Source of the DNA: an uncultured Helicobacteraceae bacterium
Lineage (GTDB): Bacteria; Campylobacterota; Campylobacteria; Campylobacterales; Helicobacteraceae
NCBI GenBank assembly: GCA_944323885.1
Contig: CALUUD010000001.1
Location: forward strand, 1 to 64,000
Length of the DNA stretch: 64,000 bases
Direction: 5' to 3'
The stretch's first letter is position 1. Each line of letters begins with the position of its first letter. Positions 27,107-35,973 of the stretch are shown piece by piece. Made by a program: the position numbers and the translations under genes. A model generated the notes under the pieces. The model was not told the DNA's origin and did no database searches. It saw nothing but the letters and a program-made list of their open reading frames with translations.

Positions 27107-27772
27107 TCACCTCTTAATATAATCTGAATGCAAACTAATCGCCTTAAATTGTCGCTTAATCATATTGTAATTTAAAATCTCTCCAGTCTCTATAATATAA
27201 TACCAACCATAAATCTTAAGTTCTCCAGAATCAAACTTCTCCTCAACAAATGGATATGTCATTAGATTTTCTAATTGATATTCTATATTGATTTGTTCTG
27301 TTAGCCAAATACGCTTTGCCTTAGAATCTGGTTTTAATGCTTCAACTCTTTTTTTTACTGGTTTTAATAACTCCAACCATTTACTTACATATGGAGTTTG
27401 GGATAGTTTATTTTCATCTTCATATATGAGATGACAAGCTCCACAATTACTATGACCACAAACAATAATATTTTTAATATTTAAAATATTTAATGCATAT
27501 TCAATTGCAGATGTGGTAGCCAAATACCCGCTTCTTATATTATATTTATTTTCTCTATATGGAGGAACAATATTTCCAATATTTCTAACCACAAATAAAT
27601 CACCAGGAAGTGTATTTGTTATCAAATTTGGCACAACTCTAGAATCTACACATGATATAAATAATGTGTGTGGATCTTGGCTTTTTTTTAAATTCTCATA
27701 TAATTCTTTATGATTTAAATAATCTTCTTCTTGAAATTTTATTGCACCTTCAAATAGCTCTTTCAATATCAA
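27107..27772 (-). CDS. can: beta-class carbonic anhydrase
   Basis: The enzyme interconverts CO2 and bicarbonate, important for CO2-requiring and acid-exposed Campylobacterota. The 221-residue protein has the zinc ligands of beta-class enzymes: ISCVDSRVVPN (Cys, Asp-Arg dyad) and IIVCGHSNCGACHLIY (His and Cys). There is no signal peptide, so it acts in the cytosol. Bicarbonate feeds carboxylases in pyrimidine and fatty acid synthesis; pyrF is in the same operon. It follows the motB-like gene after 7 bases. H. pylori calls the counterpart icfA or HP0004, by memory. Confidence 0.95.
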   Translation of the reverse strand: MILKELFEGAIKFQEEDYLNHKELYENLKKSQDPHTLFISCVDSRVVPNLITNTLPGDLFVVRNIGNIVPPYRENKYNIRSGYLATTSAIEYALNILNIKNIIVCGHSNCGACHLIYEDENKLSQTPYVSKWLELLKPVKKRVEALKPDSKAKRIWLTEQINIEYQLENLMTYPFVEEKFDSGELKIYGWYYIIETGEILNYNMIKRQFKAISLHSDYIKR

Positions 27773-27779
27773 TATTCCT

Positions 27780-28568
27780 CTATTGCTGCATTTTATCTAT
27801 AATATCTTTTACTTGCTGTTTTCTATCAACGCTATCTCCAATAAAACTAAAATGTATATCAACTCTTCTATTTTGTGCTCTACTAGATTCTGTATCATTT
27901 GGTGCTATAGGATTAAATTCACCATCACCACCAACTTGCATAATACTAGGTGGTACACCAAGTTCTATCAACATATCTGCGACGCTAAGTGCTCTATTAT
28001 TCGATAAATCCCAATTATCTACTAGGCTGCCTTCTTTATATTTAACACTATCTGTATTTCCAATAATTCTTAGTTTAAAAGCATCTTTATAAGAATCTAA
28101 CTCCATAGATAATCGTTGTAAAAATAATTTACCTTTATCGTGTTTTAATACTGCGCTACCCGTATCAAATAGCAAATCATCTGGGATTCTAATAATAAAA
28201 CCATCTTCAGATTCTTCTAGATTAATTCCTGGACCATCGGCTATTTTTGTCATTTCATTATACTCAGAAATAAGACTTGCAAAGTTATTCATAGCATCCT
28301 CTGTTGGATCGTCTCTTGGAACAGGTGTAGCTTGAATTTTATTTAGTGGCGTCACTTCAGTCTCAACCCCATGTTCTAATACGGATAAAGCACCTTGCAA
28401 TGAACCAATAGCTAACTCAACTTTTTGATGATCAAATGTAGCCATTGATAAAAGAAGAATAAAAAAAGTTAAAAGCAAACTCATTAAATCACCAAAAGTC
28501 CCAAGCCATAATGGCAAACCTTTTGACTGCTCTTTTTGGTATAATTTTTTTTTCTTACTCAAATGCAA
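27780..28568 (-). CDS. motB: MotB/PomB-like flagellar stator protein without a motA partner
   Basis: The 262-residue protein has a cytosolic basic tail, one membrane segment starting near residue 20 (WLGTFGDLMSLLLTFFILLLS) with the ion-binding Asp27, and a C-terminal OmpA-like peptidoglycan domain (IIGNTDSV, WDLSNNRALSVADML, SRAQNRRVDIHF). The membrane sequence is closer to PomB/MotS, which use Na+, than to the H. pylori MotB I recall. A motA/pomA gene normally lies directly upstream. Here the upstream gene is a divergent DedA gene, so any partner is elsewhere. It heads the operon with carbonic anhydrase. Confidence 0.85.
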   Translation of the reverse strand: MHLSKKKKLYQKEQSKGLPLWLGTFGDLMSLLLTFFILLLSMATFDHQKVELAIGSLQGALSVLEHGVETEVTPLNKIQATPVPRDDPTEDAMNNFASLISEYNEMTKIADGPGINLEESEDGFIIRIPDDLLFDTGSAVLKHDKGKLFLQRLSMELDSYKDAFKLRIIGNTDSVKYKEGSLVDNWDLSNNRALSVADMLIELGVPPSIMQVGGDGEFNPIAPNDTESSRAQNRRVDIHFSFIGDSVDRKQQVKDIIDKMQQ

Positions 28569-28651
28569 GCCCTTTATTAAATTTTAAATATTTTAAAAAT
28601 TTAAAGTTAGGAATTATAGCATTTTAAATATCTTGTATTAATGGGGAGATA

Positions 28652-29320
28652 ATGTCAGATATTATTAATTTCATAGTAAGCACAATTGGTGAACTTGGAT
28701 ATATGGGAATATTTTTTATGATGTTTTTAGAATCTAGCTTTTTTCCGTTTCCATCAGAAGTAGTAATGATTCCAGCAGGATATTTAGCCTATAAAGGTGA
28801 TATGAATATTTATATTGCTATTTTTATGGGGATATTAGGTTCTCTTACTGGTGCATTATTTAATTATGTATTAGCATTAAAATTTGGAAGAGCATTTATT
28901 GTTAAATTTGGAAAATATTTCTTTTTTAAAGAAAATACAATGAAAAACATGGAGATTTTTTTTAAAAAACATGGAGAAATTAGCACTTTTGTAGGCAGGT
29001 TGATACCTGCAGTAAGACAATACATATCATTACCTGCTGGACTTGCAAAAATGAATATATTGAAATTTAGCTTTTATACAAGTCTTGGAGCTGGTATATG
29101 GGTAATCATACTAACTATTATAGGATATTATGTAGGTGCAATTTTTAGTGATGGTATAAATATATCTGATGTTATTGCAACATTTACGGCAAAAGATTTA
29201 ACACAACAAGAATTACAAATTAAATCATATGTAACCCAAGCTGTAATTTTTACACTAATTAGTGCAATAATTGTAGTTGGCATATATATTGCTTATAAAA
29301 CAAGATTATTCAAAAAATAA
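28652..29320 (+). CDS. DedA-family membrane protein
   Basis: The 222-residue protein has about five hydrophobic segments and the family signatures [26 protein letters not shown] and [23 protein letters not shown], the latter with the conserved Arg pair. DedA/Tvp38 proteins move lipid carriers such as undecaprenyl phosphate or phospholipids across the inner membrane. It diverges from the motB-like operon across 83 bases. An ATG with a GGGGAG ribosome site marks the start. A hairpin follows before the tRNA gene. Confidence 0.9.
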   Translation: MSDIINFIVSTIGELGYMGIFFMMFLESSFFPFPSEVVMIPAGYLAYKGDMNIYIAIFMGILGSLTGALFNYVLALKFGRAFIVKFGKYFFFKENTMKNMEIFFKKHGEISTFVGRLIPAVRQYISLPAGLAKMNILKFSFYTSLGAGIWVIILTIIGYYVGAIFSDGINISDVIATFTAKDLTQQELQIKSYVTQAVIFTLISAIIVVGIYIAYKTRLFKK

Positions 29321-29321
29321 T

Positions 29322-29343
29322 TTTTATCACTTTTGTGATAAAA
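29322..29343 (+). terminator. hairpin between the DedA gene and tRNA-Ala
   Basis: TTTTATCAC and GTGATAAAA form a perfect 9-bp stem around a TTTT loop just after the DedA stop. It lacks a long T tail. The right arm also contains TAAAAT, which could serve as the -10 of the tRNA gene, so the role is not certain. Confidence 0.45.
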
Positions 29344-29361
29344 TCTTAACTACTTTTATTT

Positions 29362-29437
29362 GGGGTGTTAGCTCAGCTGGGAGAGCGCAACGCTGGCAGC
29401 GTTGAGGTCAGGGGTTCGATCCCCCTACACTCCACCA
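29362..29437 (+). tRNA. tRNA-Ala (anticodon GGC)
   Basis: The 76-nt cloverleaf is complete: acceptor GGGGTGT with ACACTCC, D-arm AGCTCAGCTGGGAGAGC, anticodon stem CAACG/CGTTG closing the loop CTGGCAG with anticodon GGC, T-arm around GGTTCGATCC, and encoded CCA at the end. It reads Ala codons GCC and GCT. It stands alone between the DedA and autotransporter genes. Confidence 0.98.
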
Positions 29438-29496
29438 CTAAACTCACTTAATATGTTAACTATAAATATCATTAAAATACACACTATGAAAATTAA

Positions 29497-29520
29497 AGTA
29501 TTTATTTCAGTATAAATACT
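29497..29520. promoter_or_regulatory. inverted repeat upstream of the autotransporter
   Basis: AGTATTTAT and ATAAATACT form a perfect 9-bp inverted repeat around a six-base spacer, about 93 bases before the autotransporter ATG and 60 bases after tRNA-Ala. It has no GC pairs beyond the ends, so an operator is more likely than a terminator. The factor is unknown. Confidence 0.35.
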
Positions 29521-29612
29521 ATTGGTTATTAATATATCTTCTGTTATCATTCTACAATTTATAGATTATTATTTAGAATCTTTAAATATATATTTTAAAG
29601 AAAGTTTATAAA

Positions 29613-32600
29613 ATGAAATATATATTACATATCACATTAATTATATCAATAAGCAACTCTTCAGCTATAGATGATAAATTTAACTATCAAGATTACCTGG
29701 ATTTTGCACTAAACAAGGGTAAATATACTCCAAAAAAAGAAAATATAACAATAACGCCAAAAGATAAAAATAATATAAATAATATAATATTAAATGCTCC
29801 TATGCTTGATTTCTCTGCTGCAAATCAAAATGGAAAATGGAAAAGTGAATTTACAAATATTGGTGGATCATATGGTATTACCGCAGCACATATGTTTGAT
29901 TCTATAAACTCTGGCACAGATGCGCTACAAGAAAGGGCTATACTAAATTTTGGTGGCATTGCAAGTATGATTATAGATTCTAGCAATAGAGATATAAATG
30001 GAAAATTTGAAAACTGGAGTGATAAGGGAGTATCAGGTAAAAGACAAGACTTTGCTGTAATCAAAACAAGTAAAATTAATTTAAATATGGAAGCAAATAT
30101 AAGTGATGAGCTTATATTTTTTCAAAAAGGGATAACAAGCGAAGATTTTGACCATAGTAAATATATGGATATATATCAAGAAAGTTGCAATACTGGCTTA
30201 TGTGATAAAAATATAGGTAAGGGTGTATTACTAGATAAAGATCGCTATAAATATTATATTAGAGAAGGGAGTGGAACTCAAAAAATAGGACACAATGATG
30301 CTTCGCAAGTGCCAATAAGTATAGAATCCCATGATATATATCATACTGGAGGTTTTTTAGATCTTAATGATGTAGAATTAGATTCAAATTATGCTCGCAT
30401 ACCAATGAAAGCCTATGTATTAGAAAATCAAAATGATTGGTTTAGTTCACAAATAAGAAAGCCATTTAGTAGCTCATCAGCGCCAGGAGATTCTGGTTCT
30501 GCAATTTATGTATATGATAATGTAGATAAAAAATGGTATATAATTGGTGTAGTTAGCGTAAGCAATTGTGATACAAATGGAATTACTGGTTATTCGTGTT
30601 CGGTATCATCATATGGCGCATTAAATACAATTAAAATTAATGAATTCAAAGACAAACACACATATATGTTAAATGGTGGAACATATACAATAAATGAAAA
30701 TGGAAAGATAAGCAATGGAGACAATATAAATACAATAACAGGTAGATCAAAAGGTGAGATTACATGGCAAAGTGTATTTAATAAAACTAACTTTGAAGAA
30801 AGAAACAAACTAATGCAAAATAGTAAAGATATATTATTTGCAGATTCTGGAGTTCTTACCATAAATGACAATATAGACTTAGGTGCTGGAGCATTAATCT
30901 TTAATAAAAATTCAAATTGGGAGATAAAAACAAATAATAATTGGTTTATTAATGGCGGCATAGTTGCAAATGAAGGTTCAAAAATAACATATCATGCAAC
31001 AACAAAAAAAGATGACTTTTTACACAAAACTGGATCTGGTGAATTAATAATAACAAGCCAAAGTCCTGAATCTGGACTTCGCATAGGAGATGGAGATGTC
31101 ATTTTACAAAATAATGGCATTGCATTTAAAGAGATATATTTTACAAGTGGAAGAGGAACGCTAAAAATTAGTAATACAAGTAATATAAATACAGATTATA
31201 TATATTTTGGAAAAGGCGGAGGGAGTTTAGATATCAATGGGCAAAATATAAGCTTCAAAAGAATATTTGCTAGTGATAATGGAGCAAATATAATAAATAC
31301 AAGCACCAATAATGCAATATTAAAAATTACACAAGAATGTGGTGGTGCCAATCTTCAAAATGGAATCTGCAAAGAAGGAAATATAAATAATGGATATCAA
31401 GACTATCTATATCATGGAAATATCATAGATAAAAATAATGGAGGCATTCAAATTGTAGTAGAAAATCAAATGAAGCATAATAAAAGCCTAATTTTTGATG
31501 GAAATATAGACAACAATAATGGATCATTAGAAATATCAAATGGAGCTGATGTGACACTCCAAGGACATCCATTAATACATGCATATGTAAATCAAAATAT
31601 AGCAGACAAATTAAAACAATATGGACATTTAGTTTTTACACAACCAACAACATTTACACAAGATGACTGGGAGCATAGAGTATTTGATATAGGGAATATA
31701 ATAATAAATGATAGCAAAATTCATCTTGGAAAAGAAGCAACGCTAAATGCAACAATAACGGCAAATAACTCTACTATAAATTTAGGGGATGTAAAAGTTT
31801 GGATAGACAAAAAAGATGGTGAAAATGTAAATACAAGAATAGAAAGTGGTAACTATAACAAGAACTTAAGCTATGGTGCTAGCGCATATGGCGTTGGAAA
31901 AGATATGCAATTTAATCAAGAATTGCAAAATAATACTATCACAGATAGTATGCAAAATATAAACTTTAATGGAAAAGTAAAACTAGATAATTCGAATTTA
32001 AATCTAGCAAATATGAATTTTAATGGAATAATAGATTCTAAAAACAATAACAATATTGCACTTAATTCTGTAAAATTTAATGGGAATATAAATGGAAATG
32101 GACAACAAAATAATCTAAATATACTATCAAGCAATATGGTTGGAGATATTAAAAATATTAACTCTTTATTTATAAATGATACAAAATTTAATGGCAACAT
32201 TGAAGCAGATTCTATCAATGCTACGAATAGCATATTTTACATTAATATTGATTTTGACAATTTAGGAAATACACCAAATATTAGATCTAAGAAATCTACA
32301 AGTGGAGCAAATAACACATTACAAATTATACTAGAGAACAATCCTTATGGCGAACTAAGCAATAAAATACTACTTGCATCTCTATCTGATCAATCATATT
32401 CTATTAATGAGAAATATTTTAAAATACCAGATATTCAAGATGGTTTTAGCATATATACCCCAAATATCGAATTTAGTAGAAATGAGAACAATGATGCCCA
32501 ATGGAATTTAATAAAAATAGAAGAAAATAATATAAATCCATATTATCAAGCAAAAGATAATATCCAAAGCATAAATAAGGCAAATGGCCTATTGAATCAA

Positions 32601-33470
32601 CTAGTATTATCATATATTGTTGAATGGAATAATATGCAAAAGCGTATGGGTGAATTAAGAGATAATCCAAATGATAATGGAGCTTGGATAAGAGCCTTAG
32701 GTGGTGGCAGTAGTGATGAAAACTACAAAGGTAATTTTTTTGAAACACAAGTAGGTATAGATTATAAGATTGGGTTTGATTATGGATTTGCATATATTGG
32801 AGGAATATTTAATTATACTAACAATTATTTAAGTGGTGATGATATTAGTTCAAAAAGCAACGGATTTGGTGTTGGTATTTATAGCAGTATTTTATTTGAT
32901 AGTGGATTTTATATAGATAGCATATTGAGAAATATAAATTATATTAATAATATATCAATAGGTTTCATACCAGGACAACAAAATATAGCAAAGAAAAATA
33001 TATATTCTAATAATACTATATTTAATATTGAATGTGGATACAGGTATTTCTTTTTTAATAAATTCTATATTGAACCTCAAATAGAATTAATAACAGGATA
33101 TATAGGTGGTATCAATATAGGAAATAATGATATATTGCTTGCAATGAAAGATTCTATCCCTGTCAATAGTAAAATATCACTTTTTACAGGAAAACAGTTT
33201 AATATATCAGATAACATAGCAGATCTAATAGGATATAGAGTAGGTATAGGTTATGCAATAGATCTAAATCATTATGGCAATAGAATCATAAAAGATATCA
33301 ATAAAGAAAGAGAATATAAAGGGATAAAAGATAATAGAATATTTATAAATTTATCTACTAATTATATTTTATACGACAAACAAAGAATTAATATAGAATT
33401 TGAAAAGAGTTTCTTAGGGAAGCTAAATATAGATTGGTCAATTAATGCCTCATATAGGATCAATTTCTAG
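29613..33470 (+). CDS. serine-protease autotransporter (S6/SPATE-like)
   Basis: The 1285-residue protein is a complete type Va autotransporter. It has a short signal peptide (about 18 residues), a passenger starting with a chymotrypsin-like protease domain, a long Asn-rich beta-helix stalk, a linker helix and a C-terminal barrel ending in Phe. The likely triad is His93 (GITAAHMF), Asp146 (KRQDFAVIK) and Ser294 (APGDSGSAIY). The linker reads EWNNMQKRMGELRD, very close to the EVNNLNKRMGDLRD motif of enterobacterial SPATEs, which cleave between the two Asn. Here that is Asn1006-Asn1007, leaving a 279-residue barrel (277 in EspP, by memory). Six passenger Cys occur in close pairs. The target is unknown. 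The 3' end overlaps murE by 11 bases. Confidence 0.93.
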   Translation: MKYILHITLIISISNSSAIDDKFNYQDYLDFALNKGKYTPKKENITITPKDKNNINNIILNAPMLDFSAANQNGKWKSEFTNIGGSYGITAAHMFDSINSGTDALQERAILNFGGIASMIIDSSNRDINGKFENWSDKGVSGKRQDFAVIKTSKINLNMEANISDELIFFQKGITSEDFDHSKYMDIYQESCNTGLCDKNIGKGVLLDKDRYKYYIREGSGTQKIGHNDASQVPISIESHDIYHTGGFLDLNDVELDSNYARIPMKAYVLENQNDWFSSQIRKPFSSSSAPGDSGSAIYVYDNVDKKWYIIGVVSVSNCDTNGITGYSCSVSSYGALNTIKINEFKDKHTYMLNGGTYTINENGKISNGDNINTITGRSKGEITWQSVFNKTNFEERNKLMQNSKDILFADSGVLTINDNIDLGAGALIFNKNSNWEIKTNNNWFINGGIVANEGSKITYHATTKKDDFLHKTGSGELIITSQSPESGLRIGDGDVILQNNGIAFKEIYFTSGRGTLKISNTSNINTDYIYFGKGGGSLDINGQNISFKRIFASDNGANIINTSTNNAILKITQECGGANLQNGICKEGNINNGYQDYLYHGNIIDKNNGGIQIVVENQMKHNKSLIFDGNIDNNNGSLEISNGADVTLQGHPLIHAYVNQNIADKLKQYGHLVFTQPTTFTQDDWEHRVFDIGNIIINDSKIHLGKEATLNATITANNSTINLGDVKVWIDKKDGENVNTRIESGNYNKNLSYGASAYGVGKDMQFNQELQNNTITDSMQNINFNGKVKLDNSNLNLANMNFNGIIDSKNNNNIALNSVKFNGNINGNGQQNNLNILSSNMVGDIKNINSLFINDTKFNGNIEADSINATNSIFYINIDFDNLGNTPNIRSKKSTSGANNTLQIILENNPYGELSNKILLASLSDQSYSINEKYFKIPDIQDGFSIYTPNIEFSRNENNDAQWNLIKIEENNINPYYQAKDNIQSINKANGLLNQLVLSYIVEWNNMQKRMGELRDNPNDNGAWIRALGGGSSDENYKGNFFETQVGIDYKIGFDYGFAYIGGIFNYTNNYLSGDDISSKSNGFGVGIYSSILFDSGFYIDSILRNINYINNISIGFIPGQQNIAKKNIYSNNTIFNIECGYRYFFFNKFYIEPQIELITGYIGGINIGNNDILLAMKDSIPVNSKISLFTGKQFNISDNIADLIGYRVGIGYAIDLNHYGNRIIKDINKEREYKGIKDNRIFINLSTNYILYDKQRINIEFEKSFLGKLNIDWSINASYRINF

Positions 33471-34776
33471 GATTGTTATAGAAGCTTTCTACTTCATATT
33501 TGTCACTAAAAGGTATTTTGTTTTCTCCAATAATTTGATATGTCTCATCACCTTTTCCAAGAATAAGCAACACTTCATTAGTATTTAATTCACTAAGTGC
33601 TAAAGAAATAGCCTTTGATCTATCTGATTCTATTACTACTTTAGTCTTGTCATCAATCCCAATTAATATATCATTTATTATTTTATCTCTATTTTCAGTC
33701 CTTGGATTATCGCTAGTTAGATATATCTTAGATGCAAACAAATTTGCAATTTTCCCCATCTCTGGCCGTTTAATAGAATCTCTATCACCACCTGCACCAA
33801 AAACAACTTTTACTTTTTGTCCAGCAAATGCTTCAAAAATATTTTTCATACCATCTGCAGTATGTGCAAAATCAACAATTACAAGTGGATTTGTATGCAC
33901 TACTTCCATTCTACCAGGAACACCAGAAAAATCATTTAACGCCTTTGATATAGAAACAAGATCTATATTTTTAATAAGTATCCTAACAGCAGCAATAGAA
34001 GCTAAAATATTATATAAATTATATTTACCAAATAAATTAGATTTAATACAAGATTCTTCTTTTGATGTATCAGTATGTGGATCCCAAATAATATGTGCAT
34101 CAATAGAATCTTTTAAATCATAAGTAGTTACACAAAGATTTGCTCTATTATCAATACCATAAGTAAAAGCATTGATAACATTAAACTTAGCATTAGTAGA
34201 ATCTTTATTGATAAGTTTTACACCCTCATCACTAAAAAATGAATTTTTTACCATCTCATATTCATATATAGTTTTATGAAAATCTAAATGATCTGAAGTT
34301 ATATTTGTCAATATTTTTAGGCTAAAGTCAATGCCTGCAATTCTTTCTTGAGCAATAGCATGAGAGCTCACTTCCATTACAAAATACTCACATTCATTTT
34401 GTAATGCAATATTAATATCATTATAAATTTCTAGTAAAGTTGGAGTTGTAAGACCTTTTGGAAGTATTTGCCTATTATTGATAAAAAAACCTCTAGTCCC
34501 AAGCAATGCAGCTCTAAAGCCAAGCGATATCAATATAGAATAAATACAAGATGCAGTTGTAGTTTTGCCATTTGTGCCTGTAATGCCTATAATTTTTGGC
34601 ATTTTTTTTAAATGAGATTTAAGCTCAAATGGAGTAATAATTCTTGCACCAACATCTATTAACTCATCAACAAATCGTTCATTAAGTTTTGTTTTAACAA
34701 AAACAATAGAATCTTTATGCTCTAAAACTTCTCTACTATCATCACTAAAAATAATACCATTAAGTTCAATTTTCAT
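33460..34776 (-). CDS. murE: UDP-N-acetylmuramoyl-L-alanyl-D-glutamate--2,6-diaminopimelate ligase
   Basis: MurE adds meso-diaminopimelate to the peptidoglycan precursor in the cytosol. The 438-residue protein has the ATP site GITGTNGKTTT near residues 64-74, the central ligase segments SSHAIAQERI and TSDHLDFHKT, and DNPRTENRD, the motif that selects meso-DAP. Length is slightly short for the family because the N-terminal domain is reduced, as in H. pylori. It overlaps the autotransporter at its 3' end and the TPR-like gene by 11 bases at its 5' end. Confidence 0.95.
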   Translation of the reverse strand: MKIELNGIIFSDDSREVLEHKDSIVFVKTKLNERFVDELIDVGARIITPFELKSHLKKMPKIIGITGTNGKTTTASCIYSILISLGFRAALLGTRGFFINNRQILPKGLTTPTLLEIYNDINIALQNECEYFVMEVSSHAIAQERIAGIDFSLKILTNITSDHLDFHKTIYEYEMVKNSFFSDEGVKLINKDSTNAKFNVINAFTYGIDNRANLCVTTYDLKDSIDAHIIWDPHTDTSKEESCIKSNLFGKYNLYNILASIAAVRILIKNIDLVSISKALNDFSGVPGRMEVVHTNPLVIVDFAHTADGMKNIFEAFAGQKVKVVFGAGGDRDSIKRPEMGKIANLFASKIYLTSDNPRTENRDKIINDILIGIDDKTKVVIESDRSKAISLALSELNTNEVLLILGKGDETYQIIGENKIPFSDKYEVESFYNNPRN

Positions 34777-35344
34777 TTGTTTTTATTACTCTTTTTATAA
34801 TTTTCTGTATTTCATTATCATTTACTATATCACTATTTAAACTTTCTATATATTGCATAGAAATATTACCCATACCATTATCAATTAACAAATTAAGAAA
34901 TTCATAAAAATCACTTTTTTTTGTAAAAATTATTTTTGTGCTAAACATAGCATATTCAAAAATTGTCTTAAAATCATTTTTATCTTTTACAATCCTCTTA
35001 AAATCTGAATATAAGATTCCATCAATATCATTCATCTGGGCTTCTTCATAATTATTTAAAAGTGCAACAAAATGATTAGTATTTTTGTCCAAAATATTTA
35101 TTAAATTAATTATGCTATCTTCAGCATTAGCAATTTTTTGCACCCTTGTAAGCTGGTAATATTCAAATAGTTTCTGTGCTTGTTCTTCATTATCATTTGC
35201 CATATCACAAAGTAAAATACCAAGTCTTGCTTCTTTGTTATCTGGATTGTCAATAATAATATTATTAAATAATTGCATAGCAAAAGCATATTTCTTTAGC
35301 ATAAATGCTTTTTTTGCCTTTTGTAACACAAATCTTGCTTTCAA
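34766..35344 (-). CDS. TPR-like cytosolic protein of unknown function (HP1493 position)
   Basis: The 192-residue protein is helical. It begins with one clear TPR-like pair (KAFMLKKYAFAMQLFNNIIIDNPDNKEARLG split across residues 10-42). The remainder is weaker helices without known motifs and no signal or membrane segment. It lies between nfu and murE, with an 11-base overlap to murE; H. pylori HP1493 holds the same place by memory. A role with MurE is possible from the coupling but not shown. Confidence 0.6.
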   Translation of the reverse strand: MKARFVLQKAKKAFMLKKYAFAMQLFNNIIIDNPDNKEARLGILLCDMANDNEEQAQKLFEYYQLTRVQKIANAEDSIINLINILDKNTNHFVALLNNYEEAQMNDIDGILYSDFKRIVKDKNDFKTIFEYAMFSTKIIFTKKSDFYEFLNLLIDNGMGNISMQYIESLNSDIVNDNEIQKIIKRVIKTNEN

Positions 35345-35352
35345 TTTTATCC

Positions 35353-35604
35353 CTAATTGATACTAATAACTTCTAATTCTGGATGTATATCAAGCCTTAA
35401 TTGTCGTTCTACACCATTTTTTAGAGTTATGTTGCTACTTGGACAACCCTTGCAAGCACCTTCCAATTTTACATAAACTTTACCATTTTTTATTTCAACT
35501 AGTGTTATATTTCCGCCATCAAGCATAATAGAGGGTCTTAGTTTATTAAGTACAGCCTCCACTGGATCTTTTAATTCATCATCGCTAAATGGTAACATAA
35601 TCAT
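35353..35604 (-). CDS. nfu: Nfu-type iron-sulfur cluster carrier
   Basis: The 83-residue protein is the NifU C-terminal domain alone. It carries the cluster-binding CKGCPSS motif near residues 54-60 and the LRPSIMLDGGNITLVEI segment typical of the family. Nfu carries [4Fe-4S] clusters to target enzymes; likely clients here include MiaB. The ATG follows GGAATG within a short gap after the Asn/Gln-rich gene. H. pylori HP1492 is the recalled counterpart. Confidence 0.92.
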   Translation of the reverse strand: MIMLPFSDDELKDPVEAVLNKLRPSIMLDGGNITLVEIKNGKVYVKLEGACKGCPSSNITLKNGVERQLRLDIHPELEVISIN

Positions 35605-35647
35605 TCCTTTTTTTGTTAAAAATTTTATTCTATCATAAATACAAACT

Positions 35648-35956
35648 CTACACTTCTATATCAAGCAACTTATCACTTGAATATACATTTTCCCTTGCAT
35701 TTTTATAATGTTTTTTTTGTTTATTTTCTTCATTATCTTTATATGAAGATTTGTTTGAATTATTAGAATCCTTATCAATCTTTTCTACACCTTCAGTCTT
35801 GCGTATTTCTCTATTTTCATCAATTTGTTGAGTAAATTCTTCAATATTAATCAAGTTTTGTAAATTAATTTGATTCTGTGTATTTGCTTGAAATTGTGCA
35901 TTAAGTTGAGTATTTTGATTAATATGAGTAATATTTCCTACTTGTGATATAGCCAT
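35648..35956 (-). CDS. Asn/Gln-rich small protein of unknown function
   Basis: The 102-residue protein begins MAISQVGNITHINQNTQL. The first half is very rich in Gln and Asn (QANTQNQINLQN), and the second half is strongly charged with Lys, Glu, Asp and Ser. There is no signal, membrane segment or Cys, and much of it is probably disordered. The opening MAISQVGN-INQN pattern recalls a short conserved protein of other Campylobacterota, but I know no function for it. It lies 17 bases after the NFACT gene on the same strand and has an AAGGAG ribosome site. Confidence 0.6.
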   Translation of the reverse strand: MAISQVGNITHINQNTQLNAQFQANTQNQINLQNLINIEEFTQQIDENREIRKTEGVEKIDKDSNNSNKSSYKDNEENKQKKHYKNARENVYSSDKLLDIEV

Positions 35957-35973
35957 AATACTCCTTTTTAATT

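Noticed and set aside
29362-33470. tRNA-Ala as the attachment site of an integrated element carrying the autotransporter
   Set aside because: I found no repeat of the tRNA 3' end downstream and no integrase; the autotransporter ends inside murE.
33647-34123. Plus-strand open frame of 158 codons
   Set aside because: It is antisense to murE, whose motifs are all present; there is no independent support.
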